Assembly: GCF_009730915.1 (NCBI RefSeq) | Contig: NC_052477.1 | Span: forward strand, 28,344,420-28,408,419 | Source: Dioscorea cayenensis subsp. rotundata | Taxonomy: Eukaryota; Streptophyta; Magnoliopsida; Dioscoreales; Dioscoreaceae | Reading direction: 5' to 3' | Length of the DNA: 64,000 nucleotides | Shown: positions 49,479 to 61,471 of the stretch, one piece after another | Position numbering within the stretch: the first letter of the stretch is position 1 | Layout of the letters: the number at the start of each line of letters is the position of its first letter | Program-made: the position numbers and the translations under genes | Notes under the pieces: generated by a model | Databases searched by the model: none | Told to the model about the DNA's origin: nothing | Seen by the model: the letters and a program-made list of their open reading frames with translations, nothing else

Positions 49479-50871
49479 TGGCTCGGTTTCCTTTCAACTG
49501 ATTGAAAACAAATTCTCTGTGTATTTGAACTGGAAAATGAAAAAGAAAGCAAGAGGAGCTGCTTTATAACTCAAAATTGTCCACTTTACACGTATTTATT
49601 ATTTCATTTAAAGCTTAAACGCTAGATATAGCCTCGTGTTCTTTCAACTGCTTACATGCAAATCTAGTGCATTGTGCTACACTGAATTTAGCCATGATAA
49701 TTTTTTTTCTATCATCATATGCATCACACAGGTCATTAGACAATACATTTATATCTGAGATGCTAAACTTCTTATTTGATGGCTATATAAATGTCTATAT
49801 ATATATATATATATGGCATGTGGCTCGGTTTCCTTTCAACTGATTGAAAACAAATTCTCTGTGTATTTGAACTGGAAAATGAAAAAGAAAGCAAGAGGAG
49901 CTGCTTTATAACTCAAAATTGTCCACTTTACACGTATTTATTATTTTATTTAAAGCTTAAACGCTAGATATAGCCTCGTGTTCTTTCAACTGCTTAGTAG
50001 CATTTATCAAACTCCTAACACCAAGTCTTTTAGAGAAGATTGAGATACATGTTCTTATGGAAACATTTTATTTTATAGTTTAGGGTGCATTCTGATTTAG
50101 ACTTCTTATTTTCTTACCACCTCTTAATGCAGGTATGTTTTATGTACTGCATTTTCCACAACTTCTGCTTTAACAGATTGGAGTAGTGTACTCTATTCTG
50201 TTATTTATACATCTGTACCGACAATAGTGGTTGGTGTTCTGGATAAGGATTTGAGTGATAAAACTCTTCTCCAGTATCCCAAACTTTATGGAGCCGGACA
50301 CAGACAAGAGAGCTACAATTTAACGCTATTCTGGATCATGATGCTTGATACTTTGTGGCAGAGTCTTGTTCTTTTCTATGTTCCTGTTATCACCTATAGC
50401 AACACTTCAATTGACATATGGAGTTTGGGAAGTTTATGGACGATTGCTGTAGTCATGCTGGTGACAGTTCACTTAGCAATGGACATCCAGCGCTGGGTAT
50501 TTGTAACTCACATTGCACTGTGGGGGTCCATTATCATTACATACCTGTTAATGGTTGTAATTGATTCCATACCTGTTTTTCCCAATTACTGGTAAGAATG
50601 CTGTTTATTTTGTTAGCTATTGCATATGTTTTATTTTTGGCTGCATTGTAACATTAGATATTTTGGCAGGACAATATACCATTTGGTTACTTCAAGGACG
50701 TACTGGCTTACAATTGTACTCATAATTGTTATTGCATTGCTTCCCCGCTTTCTTTACAAAGTTTTCCAGCAGGTTTTTCGGCCTTCTGATATTCAAATAG
50801 CTAGAGAAGCAGAAATTTTCAGAAAACCTGCTAACCCTCTCAGCACAAGATCTGATCAAGACTCATGCTAA
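43114..50871 (+). CDS. ALA1: Phospholipid-transporting P4-ATPase, ALA1-like
   Basis: This complete flippase has 1198 residues in seven exons: 43114-44506, 45914-46241, 46351-47221, 47427-47550, 48572-48791, 50133-50591 and 50670-50871. All phases join and there is no internal stop. P4-ATPases move phospholipids from the outer to the cytosolic leaflet, working with ALIS/CDC50 partners. Visible hallmarks are the actuator motif DGES (196-199), the P4-specific PISLY segment in TM4 (about 375-380), the phosphorylation site DKTGTLT (Asp430), the nucleotide-binding KGAD and TGDKQETA motifs, and [11 protein letters not shown] across the exon 4/5 junction (about 904-914). Two TM segments lie at about 80-125, two at about 300-390, and six towards the C-terminus. 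The N-terminus (MELQRF) and the insert before RWKLKSEI resemble Arabidopsis ALA1. Translation could not start upstream because the frame there lacks an ATG. Confidence 0.95.
49293..49996 (+). repeat. 360-bp tandem duplication inside P4-ATPase intron 5
   Basis: Copy 1 is 49293-49652 and copy 2 is 49653 to about 49996. The copies are almost identical. The main difference is the length of an internal (TA)n run (longer in copy 1, about 49437-49471), plus at least one C/T substitution near the end (TATTTCATTT against TATTTTATTT). It is a recent event in a non-coding position. Confidence 0.9.
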
Positions 50872-52745
50872 CAAGTTTGCAACAATAATGAAAGGTTCAA
50901 TTTAAATGTTGAGTCCCTGACACATTGTATAGCTTCCCCATGGATCTCATTATTACCAATACTTCGGTAAGTATGATATTTTATTTCTTTTATTTCATTA
51001 TGCTGTTGCTTTACCAAAAAACATGCATGACGTATCACACTTACTGTATGAATTTCTCATTATTGTGCAATCTGCATTTTTTTCTTTTGTCTGTTTGCAT
51101 TATGTTCTTTCAATGATCTTACCTTCAACTTTTTGCTTCACCTGCTGGTTCCAATGCACTTTCAATGTTCTTGCAACAAACAGTTGTATTGGATTATCAG
51201 TAATTGATTTTTTGTATTCTTAGATTTGTCATTTGTGCCTCCATTATTCCATGAAGTAGGAATTTCTAGTAATGCACTAATCTGTGACTCCACATTAAGT
51301 AGCTACTTGAAATTGTGTGGTTGGCATAGGAAGTGGAGTTCCAGGGAGGGCACAAGGAAAAGCTAATGTGAAGTTAGGTATAGCAGGCAGACATTCTTAG
51401 ATTGTTGAAGACAAAATGATTTTCTGTCAATTGACTGTAATTGTGCATAACAAGGCATCCTTCAATGCTGTGATCAGACATCCAATGGACATTTTTTGTG
51501 CATGAAGGACAACTTCTAAGTTGATGCAATATCCCAATTTGTCTCCCATTTATTAAAGCCTCTCAATAGTTTCATTTCAACCTGGATTTTTGGATGAAAT
51601 GATTAATTTTTCAAAAAAATCATCTTGAAAGATAATATTGAAGGTTGCATCAATTTCATGTTCACCACCACCTTTGTTGTTAAAATCTTTGAAGAACTTC
51701 CAAAATTTGTGGCTATTATAGGCTGACTAATTCAAACAGAAGTACATAACACTGTTTTATGCTCATTATTAGCGGTCGTCTTGCAGCATCCTGGACAACA
51801 GCTATGACTGTAGTGTTTGCTCATCAACTTTCAACCACGGCTGATACATTGAATGTTCTATCTGAACAAAATCAAGTAATATTAGGCCATGGTGTTTGCA
51901 ATATGTTCAATAAATTGTGAATAATGTTCATTATAATCAAATATTGAAGAAATCTAATGTTATTTATGAGTATCAGGAAAGTGTGTCTGTTGAACTGGAT
52001 TTTATCAAATTACGAAATTAAGTTTTAAAATTCTAAAAGCTGCCCTCTACCAATTACGTAAGCCTGTTCTCACCTGTATATGAATCATTCATGTTCTCTT
52101 GCTGTTTTACTTGTGTCGGAGGTACTTCTAAGCTATTCTTTTCTTCTGATCTCCTGTGATGTTAACTGGTTACAGGAACTCTACATTAGTTCCAGTAATG
52201 ACTTTGTTTCTCAAATTTCAGAAGATTCACCCAGATTTATGCATCGTGGTGTGCTGATTGGTAGCAAAAGTGCGAGATACGAGATCCATGGAGGAAGTGA
52301 GTTAGCTTGAAGCTTAAGAGATTAAGGGTTACTCGGCGTAGCAATAGTTGCGGGGGCTTGTGTTGTGAGATATGGTGACGATACACGGTGTGTTGATCCA
52401 AAGAAAAGAGGATATACCCTGCATTTGGTTTGGAATGACCCGAAGCAGTTTGGAAGCGTTTGGAACTAGGACGGCTAAAGATAAGAGTACATAGTTGTGA
52501 AAAATATACACGGTCTGTTTTCGTTCTTTTTTTCCGTATTCTTTTTTCCTTTCTAGTGTAAACCTTTGAGGCAATCAATGTACCTCAAAGTTCAATGGCG
52601 GAAAATGGTGTTCAAGTCCTACACGCGTGTTGTTTTTTTTCTGAGCCTGTTCCTTTCTAAGCTCTCCAAGTCATGGTCTTTTTCTACATGAACTACACTT
52701 GCAAACCCATGTGTTCAGTAATTCAATAAAATTGGTGTAAATATG
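50872..52745 (+). other. P4-ATPase 3' UTR with an apparent intron
   Basis: A strong donor (TTCG|GTAAGT) lies at 50967, 95 bases after the stop codon. Plausible acceptors are GGTTACAG (about 52176) and AAATTTCAG (about 52221), followed by a GC-richer stretch ending near a polyadenylation signal AATAAA (52725-52730). The simplest reading is a 3'-UTR intron of about 1.2 kb. The small frames here (52080-52310 plus, 52237-52578 minus) are not supported as genes. Confidence 0.45.
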
Positions 52746-54068
52746 ATGCCTTAAGTTGAACTAGTGTACTGTAAACAACACATACAAGTTTGTCTATGTA
52801 CTAATTGCATTCTTCACTGGTGCAACAAGCAGTGGTCATCACCTGACACCTTGCCGGTTAAAATTTCGTATTTTACAAGAGACGAGAAACCAAGTAGACA
52901 TCAAACACCCTAATAGCCATTTATTGATTTGGTATGATACAAAGCCGATAGTTTGTCCGATCACCACTAAGTGTATACATGGATCTTTTTCAACACAGGT
53001 TGCACTGACTGTTCAAGTTAAAAGTGATCAAAACTACAGAAAATATGGTCCCTTCCATCATAAAGAGTTAAATATATCTCATCATACAGTACACTTTACA
53101 AGAGAAGGTAGTTGTATCTTTGGTACTGAAATTATCAGAACTTCCACCATTTTCATTCACTTCAGTAGTGCAAGTGGGCAATCCACCTGTTTTGCAGATA
53201 AGATGTTGTTAGTATAGTACATACCATAATTTGCCTACGAAGAATTGAAACCAGTAGGAATACGAATACGTTCCACAATAATAAATGTCATATTTCATTC
53301 ATCACAAACAAGATATTATCACAAGCCACTACAAAATTATCCCACCAACAAATTTGTTCTCTCTAACAACCTGGATCAAAAAAAGACATTTTTCCATTAA
53401 ATATAAACAGGAATGATGATGATTTACTTATAAAATATTGTTGGGGAGAATCACAGCTGAAGGTTAAGAAGACCTGAGCACTTGTAGGGAGAGATTAGGC
53501 AACATGGCAAAAATACAGTAATTTTTATAGTAAATAAATCAATGCATATACAAGGAAAAAACTGCTAGTTATGAAGAAAATGAAAGTCATTAAAGACATA
53601 AAGACTAATTAAGCAATATACGAAGTTTTTATATATGCAAAAGCATTCATGAAAATTACAAATGACATAATAGTTTCAAAAGCAGGATATGAATAAGGAA
53701 ATCTTTAAGTTCCATGCGTGTATTTGCAAGGTTAAAATATTTCCTTGCAAATATAAATCTGTCCCAATAAATTGGTCAAGGCAGTTGCTACCCACACAAA
53801 TAGCTAAATTTGGAGGCATGAGTAGTACTGAAAATGAGCAGATGAACTATCTGATAACTGTAATTGCTTTTAAAAAATAATCAAAAAAGATGATCAGTTA
53901 CCTGAAAAACAGGATTTCACTCTTGGTAAATTTAATTGTGAACTTTAAAAACACATCAGTTCTACATTTCCCAGGTAACATTTTACTTTTGTATACACAA
54001 AACAACAGATGCAAGAACATACCAACATCAGCATAATACAGATAGTCTCCCTCAGGACATGACATCTG
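52746..54068. other. Convergent spacer between P4-ATPase and TMEM87-like genes
   Basis: The spacer contains the 3' ends of two convergent genes. The minus-strand 3' UTR probably occupies several hundred bases below 54069. The frame 52924-53217 has no recognisable features. No other gene is supported. Confidence 0.5.
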
Positions 54069-57000
54069 CTACTCGCGTTTATCCTCCTCAAGGTCATCAC
54101 CTAATCCAAATACATGATCTGTGGTTTTCCGTTCCTTTCTTTCGAGCTTACTCATGATATCTCCTGTTGTCTTCACACCACTGCCAGTGAGTGGAACTCC
54201 CTCTTCATCAAAGTCATCAGTTGTATCTTCTGAATATGCATATCTATGAAGAAGTAGGAAAAGCAACAACTTTACATAAGATGCGCATAACATGTTTATT
54301 CAGTAAATAATATAGAGGAAATATTTCTGAATTATTTTACTTTGATCAAGCACTGACTGTTGTTTGTGTAAGGAGCTGACATCCAAAAGTTTGATCCCCA
54401 CTTAAGTGTGGGCAGTAATTGACATTATAACATCAGGATATGAAATAAAGAATGCTTAACAAGGAAGACTAGATGCCTTGGGATTAATCTATATACGTTA
54501 TAAAGAATTGTGGATTAATGGCAATGCTGCATCTAATAAAAGCAAAATGTTATTGGTAGCCACGACCAGGCAGATAGCCTGATGACAAAAAGGAAGCTAA
54601 GATGTGTCTTATAAAAAATGCCTGAAGCAAATGCTGACAAAAAATAACCAACTCCAATGGAAAACACATGGTTCCACATAGGCAACATTGAAGTTCAAAT
54701 TGCACTATTCCAGGCAAGAAAGACTCCCTCTAAGTCCCTGCTACTTGGGTATTATATCTAGGAGAAGCTCTTGTAAAATGAAAACCAAGATGGGCATCTG
54801 AATGAAAGGAAATTGTAAAATTAAAAACTGTTGGTGAAGACATGAATAAAAAAAGAAATCCACCTGCAACATACTTTAGAGAAAAATGGTGGTGAGCTAT
54901 TATAGGAAAGCATGTTACAAAATGCATGCAGAAGAAATCCATGGAAAGCAGGTCAAGAATCTGAAACTTATCCCCATATTTCGACCAAAAAAAAAAAGGA
55001 TTACAAACAGAAGTGGAAGTAAACAAATATGAACAAAATTATGTACATAAAAGTTGAACAAATAATTTTTTCAGTAACTTTCAAGATAAGACACTAATCT
55101 TATGGTCACATATTCATTTCAAACTGACAAAAAATAAACAGAGCGAAGTGAAGTGAAGAGGTTGAATTTTACAGTTAGCAATTTAAATATATATATATAT
55201 ATAAAAATGCAGCGCATATACGCACGAAGAAGCTACCTGGTTGGGTTTTGGGAGGGAGCCCAGAGGATGCAGATAACCACAAGAAGTATATATGCCGAAG
55301 CATTCCAAAAGGCAGGTATGATCCAAGCCCATTGCCAAAGTTCACTCAAGGGATCAGTTGCATTGAAATACAACTGCATTGACACAATCACAATTTATTC
55401 TTCATTGATGATACAATAGAATTACTAAAAATTCTATACCCTTAAATGTTTTTGATAAAAAAAAAAACATTATTAACCAGCATCATCAATGAACTTGCGA
55501 GAGAAAATGCTTAACAAAACATGATATTTCTCTAAGTTCAAAAAATTTTGATGTTAAGTGCCAAACAGCACCTTTGAACTTGGACAACCATCTAACAAGG
55601 CAAAGCTAGTTATTTATATGCATGCACTTATGTATGAGAGCTAAGAAAGGTTAGATGTACAACAATAAAAACAATCATTAAAACTCATACATTTCAATTG
55701 TTCTTTCTAAATTGTGATGTGGTCTATCAAATTTCCAGGGCACTCTTTTGCTAATTCTGCAGTCCTAAACTGACTAATTATGATGGTTTCCCAAAATTAC
55801 AGGTACAGTAAAAAAGAATGCTACCTCATAACCAATCCAAGCAACAGAAAGAAGCACAGACACAGCCAATGCATTGGTGAACTTCCGATATAGGTCAAGT
55901 TTGGCCACACTTCTTCGCAACTGAAGTGAACCAAAGAGAGAATTAGTTCAATAATAAAAGACAAAAATAGGTGCGAAACTTAAAGTAAAGAACCCCATAA
56001 AAACAGTGACTGAATGAAACCATCATTTCATGAAAATAAGAATATCAATAAATCGAGCTCCTTCAATTGAGTATCCAAAACACCTCTGAGGTGGATTACC
56101 AATTAACTTACCAGTAATTGTGAAATGCAGACAAAAAAATGAAAAAGTTAGATCATGAACAATGTCTGCATTAAAAAGTCTTCAGCTAGCTACAAAACAT
56201 AAACATTTGTTACTCGAGAATAATACTAAAACTATAGCTACTTGGCAGCGTGCTGGTTTCCAAAAAAGTATTTTTCCACTTAGAAGATAAGCCACAAGTC
56301 ATGATGTATTAAATAGCTAGAAGACGTGCATAAATGAAATTGCCAATTTATGGTCAAAGAACAGACACTGTAAGACAATCCCACAACAAAAGGTTGCTGA
56401 CTGAATGTGCATCCAAATGTTCCGCCTTGTAATATCCAGGTAATAGAACACAGTATAACATACACCAAATCATAAAATAAGAATAAAACAATTAAGATAA
56501 GTAAATTGACTTCCGAAATTCGAACAAATAAATCTTTGAATGATTAAGAAGACTACCTGGAGTTTTTCTAGTGTTTTTGATAGCGAAGAAAATATCCAGA
56601 GAATAAAGCATGCATCTAGAAGAGCAACTGGCAACACCAGGAATAGCCTTTTTTTACCAGTAAAATCATTGACATTACCCAAATGTTCAACCAATTCAAG
56701 TGCCTCTGAAGCAATAAAATAGACCACACCAAGAATAGCAACCTTGGACGATACCCCACCCAATGTTGGCCGGACAACGCCAAAACCCATTGATACCACT
56801 AAAAGGAGAAGGCGAGATAAAGTTTTTTTGACAGCAGTAAAAGTCACAGCCCATAGTGTAATAGCAATTGGCCGGGTCCCAGTAGAATTAAAGTTTGCAT
56901 ATTCAAAGTACCAGAAAGCCATTTCACACATGCCTAGAGCAATCACAGCTGTAATATGGTAGTGAAGCTGCAAGATATCTTTCCAGTATCGTACAAACTT

Positions 57001-59869
57001 CAGAAACCATATGAGGCCAAGCATAAGATATGCCAAAGACATAAAACCATAGAATGTCATCATTGGCGCCATCTTTCCTGGCAGATAACCATCTGGATTC
57101 CTCCAAACAGTCCTCCCTTTAATTGTTGTGCCTTTTAGTAGTGGGTCACAATACATAAAATAAAGATAATACATCCCAGTTTTGTTTATATAAACAGTTT
57201 TGGTTTCCATAGTAGCTTCTTCATCTGTCCCCTCAAAAAAGGTCTGAATACGTACTGGCCAATCTTGATAATCAGAACTTTTCTTAATAATTACCTCCCC
57301 AGCTTCACAAATCTTTTTATCACGAAGTTCAGGCGTACAGCATATAAGCTCAGAATTGAAATATGTACCACCTATCCTCTCACGATCTCGAACTTCCACT
57401 ACTATGGCTTCCACTAATCCTGTATTTCGTTGCATGGCATGATATCGAGATGTTGATTCCTTTGGCCTTTTAAAGACAACAGATTCAAACCTGAAAAGGA
57501 CATGACAGATAAAAAGACCTCAGCATACAGTTTGCGTTATTTAAGGCGCTATTTAGTTGTTGTTGGGATAAGATGAAATAAGAGTTTAGAATTTGAATTT
57601 GCATGAAGCATGGAAGGAAGAATTTTTATCCCAACTTAGCGTAAGGCTTGACCAAAGCAAGTAATTTTCAATTTAGACTGTATTAAGCGAATAAATGATT
57701 AATGAATTTTTCAGTGCTGATTTGTGATATATGAATCTAATTTGGGGCTGTCAAATGAACCCAGATATTCCTGAACTTTTTCGAGTTTAGCTTGAGTATT
57801 GGTTCACTAAAGCACATAAATATATATATATATATATATATATTAGTAATTTATTAGCAACTTAAACTAAAATTAATGAATAAAAAAATTACCATGGGTC
57901 TTAATATAACTTTTTTTTTAATATGCCGCTATCCAAAATGGAGATGAGATCCAAATTGAATCTAACCCTCAGGCTCATTTGCCTTGAACCTTTGTCCATC
58001 TTGACTTACCGCCAGATGTCAAGCTTGGCTCCTCATCTTCAAATAAGCTCGAGTTCAGCTTAGCTCACTCAAGCTGAGCTTGATAACACATTCAGTGTAA
58101 TCAATCATGTTATAGAAAGAAGGCTTACTTTAGTCTATGCCAATTCCAGGTATTCCATTTGGTTGTCTCTTCTAGAATTATTTGGGGTAACTAGTTAACC
58201 AAACATAACAGAACTTTCAAAGAAGGAAAGAACTATTTCAAGAATACTAATTCCAGAAAAGTTCCTCAATTCCGCATTAGATCACATCAAATTTACTCTT
58301 GATGTCCCTGTAAAAAGATTTACATGATACAAGAAATGGACCATCAACTCTCCTAACAAAGATGTCAAATAACTCATCCTCAGATGCTTTCCAGCTACTC
58401 TTAAGCCCAAAGAAGCAAGTATTATTGAAGTCCACAAAACATTTTGCTTGATGAGATTTTCGACAATTACATGAAAGAAAGAGTTCGCACATTACTTTAT
58501 TATAAACAAAAAGAAATGAAATTCAATAAAGATAAATATAAAAGGGATTAAAATGTTTTTTCAATGTTGTTTGACTTCATATGAAATAGAAAATATAAAA
58601 ATGGGTGATATGCAAACAGAAGCTGCTCTGTTATTGATCATAAGCAACTATCAAAAGCACAAGCCATAAACATTCCTGGAATGAAGCAAAATTAGGAAAG
58701 GGCAACTTGAGGAAAATGCAAATTTTCTCACTTGCTCATCTGTTTGGTGCAAAGTAATTATCTCTTTCACCATTGAACAAGATAAAATGCTGCAAAACCC
58801 AAAGAGCTGTTAAAAACTAACACGCACAAGATCTTCTTGGTCCTCATTCCCTGCTAACATTTTTTTTTTTTCTTATGTTCTTCTTTCTGATGAATGAGTT
58901 GCACAACATGGTAGCCCTTAAGCAATAATGATCCAGCACTGCCAGACAAAGAAATTTGCATACTGGGTGTTTTCCATCCAGTTCTCGGTTTCATGCCCTT
59001 CTTAAATTCCTAATTTCTGAAAACCCTCAAGAAGGAACAGAACAAAATGATACAACCAAAATTTATCCTACCAATTATTTAGCTGGATTTTCCTCTACCA
59101 TAAACAAGACAATAAATTCCAAGACTTTCATAAGATTTTTATCCTACCAATTATTTAGCTGGATTTTCCTCTAACATAAACAAGACAATAAATTCCAAGG
59201 CTTTCAGAGAACACACATATTACAAGTCATCCATCATCCTCTAAATCCAACATTTAAACACATTTTCAATCAAAAAAGTATTACTTTTGTATTTCCAAGC
59301 CCGACTCCCCTCAAATGGTAAACTGATTCCAACTAATGCCTTTCCCAAAGCAAACCGGTGATCAAGAAGATGTACCTAAATCTTCTACCAAGCCACATAA
59401 GGCGATAGTCAACTGGCCAGATCTCTTGCAATCAGGCTAATAGTTTAAAAGCTTCGATTTTCACTCAAAATAACTATCATTCACTACGATCCCCAAAAGA
59501 TTAACACAATAACACAGACCCATAAATCCCTCCATCGTTCAAAAGCAACCAGAATCTCCTACACCTCAATCCAACACTCCCAAAATTCTATATTAAAGAA
59601 ACGATTCCCACATCCTACCGAAATGCAGCTAAATCAAGAACAAGAAAAGGAGAGATCGCTGACCTGATGAATGAAGTGCGATTGCCACCAGAAGCGGCTG
59701 CGTAGAGACCCTCACTACCACCATGGAAGAAGAAGGAGTTGTTCCGAGGGGTGAAAGCACCATTGAAGTACTCATGGATCGAAGCTTGAGTTCCCGACGG
59801 GCAGCTGAGGAGAAGGAGAAACCCTAAGTAAAGGCCATGGATCAATCGATTCCTCTCTCTGGGAAGCAT
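54069..59869 (-). CDS. TMEM87/GOST-type seven-transmembrane protein
   Basis: The minus-strand exons are 59869-59664, 57490-56557, 55920-55825, 55373-55237 and 54243-54069. Phases join without a break and encode 515 residues. It is a plant member of the Lung-7-TM-receptor/GOST family (TMEM87A/B; Arabidopsis At1g61670 and At1g10980 type), found in Golgi and endomembranes, with roles in trafficking inferred from animal relatives. Residues 1-29 look like a signal peptide (YLGFLLLLSCPSGTQA). A luminal domain follows, starting SIHEYFNGAF and FFFHGGSEGLY and holding cysteines and NRT/NKT glycosylation sites. Seven hydrophobic segments begin at MMTFYGFMSLAYLMLG and end at ILLVVICILW. The cytosolic tail is acidic (EDTTDDFDEEG). 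The ATG at 59869 gives a clean signal peptide; an in-frame upstream ATG at 60019 would add 50 residues and a second hydrophobic stretch. Confidence 0.93.
57491..59663 (-). other. First intron of the TMEM87-like gene
   Basis: This 2.2-kb intron carries a (TA)n run (about 57820-57843) and a 76-bp tandem duplication (59062-59137 and 59138-59206, TTTATCCTACCAATTATTTA in each). No other gene was found inside. The frames 58277-58492 and 58956-59174 are not supported. Confidence 0.7.
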
Positions 59870-60019
59870 CGGAACACTGTGGTTGGCTCTGAGCTTGGTT
59901 TCTTGATCACCGGATTCGCTAGGGTTTCGATCGAATGGAAGAGAAACAAGAAAGACTGAAGAGAACAAAAGAAAACGGATTGATGGCCAACTGTCTTCTT
60001 GAAAAGCCCACAGCTTCAT

Positions 60020-60617
60020 TTTTCGTATTTATTTATTTATTTATTTAATTTATTTATTTATTTTTGATAAATGTAGATAAATGAATTTTGTGAACGATGA
60101 AATATCAACACTGTTATTGTCGGAGAAAGACTAAATGGTCTATAGTTATATTTTGTTGTACATTAAAAATTATGATTATTAAATTAAAAAATAAATTGAA
60201 TTTATTAAATTTTAAACTTTTAAAAAATAAAATTTATTAAAAGACTATGAAGATTGATTTTTCTTTCATTTTGAACTTTTTATGAAACAAATATGATTAA
60301 GTGTGATTGAGTCGAGATTTTTTTTTCAACTAATTAATTAATGACAGTTGAATAGTCTAATGTTAATAATTTGATGAAAAATGTCCGATTTCTCCGTCAA
60401 AGACATTGACAATAATTTTTTATAAAAAATTGGGAAATTTAAAAAAAAAAACTTGTGGTTCCGGTTTAAAAAGAATCGAGGTTTATTTTTTTTCGTTTTT
60501 AAACTATGTCGTTTCTCCGGCAAGCAAAAAAAAAAGAAAACCCGTTAAAGGCAAAAATCATTAATTTATTTTAAAGCCATCTTATTTGGCAATATATATA
60601 TATATGGTCATACGTTC
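60020..60617. other. AT-rich spacer upstream of TMEM87-like gene
   Basis: A (TTTA)n microsatellite (about 60027-60063) sits immediately upstream of the TMEM87-like leader and may provide its TATA-like sequence on the minus strand. The rest is AT-rich without supported genes. A (TA)n run precedes 60605. Confidence 0.5.
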
Positions 60618-60658
60618 CCTGAGGACGTCCCTAGTTTTTAACTCTAGGGATGTTCTCA
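60618..60658. repeat. Imperfect 15-bp palindrome (hairpin)
   Basis: TGAGGACGTCCCTAG and CTAGGGATGTTCTCA are reverse complements with two mismatches, separated by about 10 bases. The hairpin may mark a transposon end, because transposase-like remains follow to the right. Confidence 0.5.
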
Positions 60659-60794
60659 TCACAACCATTGATTCCTCATATGAGGGTTGTGATACTTTTC
60701 TCATGTTTCCATACACAAAAATCTTCCCCTGATGTTGCAATCCCTTCCTCCAAGTTATCCTGCACAGGCTAGTCCATTGTGTCGACCCTCGTCC

Positions 60795-60990
60795 TCCCCT
60801 AAGCTCCTCCCTTATTGCCGCCGTCATCCTCTCCCGAGCCTGTCTCATACTACCAAGCTCTTTCCTTGTTGCCGAACTCATCCTCCCCATAGCCCGTCTC
60901 ACACTACCAAGTTCTTCCCTTGTTGCCGGCCTCATCCTTCCCCGATCTGGCCGGTAATACCAAGGTTTTCCCTCCTTGCTGGCACTAGCA
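60795..60990. repeat. 54-bp minisatellite, about 3.3 copies
   Basis: Units start at about 60801 (AAGCTCCTCCCTTATTGCCG), 60855, 60909 and 60961, periods 54, 54 and 52. The unit is GC-rich, unlike its flanks. Because 54 is divisible by three, long frames stay open on both strands (60582-60935 minus with a repeated REELGS-type peptide, 60732-61016 plus). I do not treat either as a gene. Confidence 0.8.
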
Positions 60991-61471
60991 GGCCTTTCTC
61001 ATATTTCTCTAGTTAGTAAACTTCCAATGTTTGTTAATGATAGTGAAAGCTTGAAAAAAATTATTTGAATAAAAGATGTTAATTATATTCCAATTCTTGA
61101 ATAGTGATGATAAGCATTCCTTGAATTTAATACAACATTTATTGTGTGTTTTTTATGAACATTTTTTGCCTTTGGATTTCATTTGTAATTAATTAATTAG
61201 ATGTGTGTGTGTGTGTGTTTCTACTATCTGTTTGTTTTTGTTTTTGTTGTCCTGCAAGGTAATGTTGACGCATTGTTTTTCAATCATGATAATCTACGTT
61301 AATCTATGATAAGCATAGTAGGAATACAAGTAATTTTCTCTCATTGTTTTAGATTTACTACCAATGGTCAGATTAGAATTTTGAAAAGTTTTGGAACATG
61401 TGAAATAAATATTATTTCAATGATTTACTTTTATATGTTCTAATTAGTTGTATTTTTCTTGATAGAATATT

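Noticed and set aside
52080..52578. Overlapping frames of 76, 113 and 81 codons
   Set aside because: They fall in the probable terminal 3'-UTR exon of the flippase gene; no recognisable protein features.
60582..61016. Repeat-encoded proteins on both strands
   Set aside because: Open only because a 54-bp minisatellite preserves phase; the tails are TA-repeat translation or unrelated sequence.
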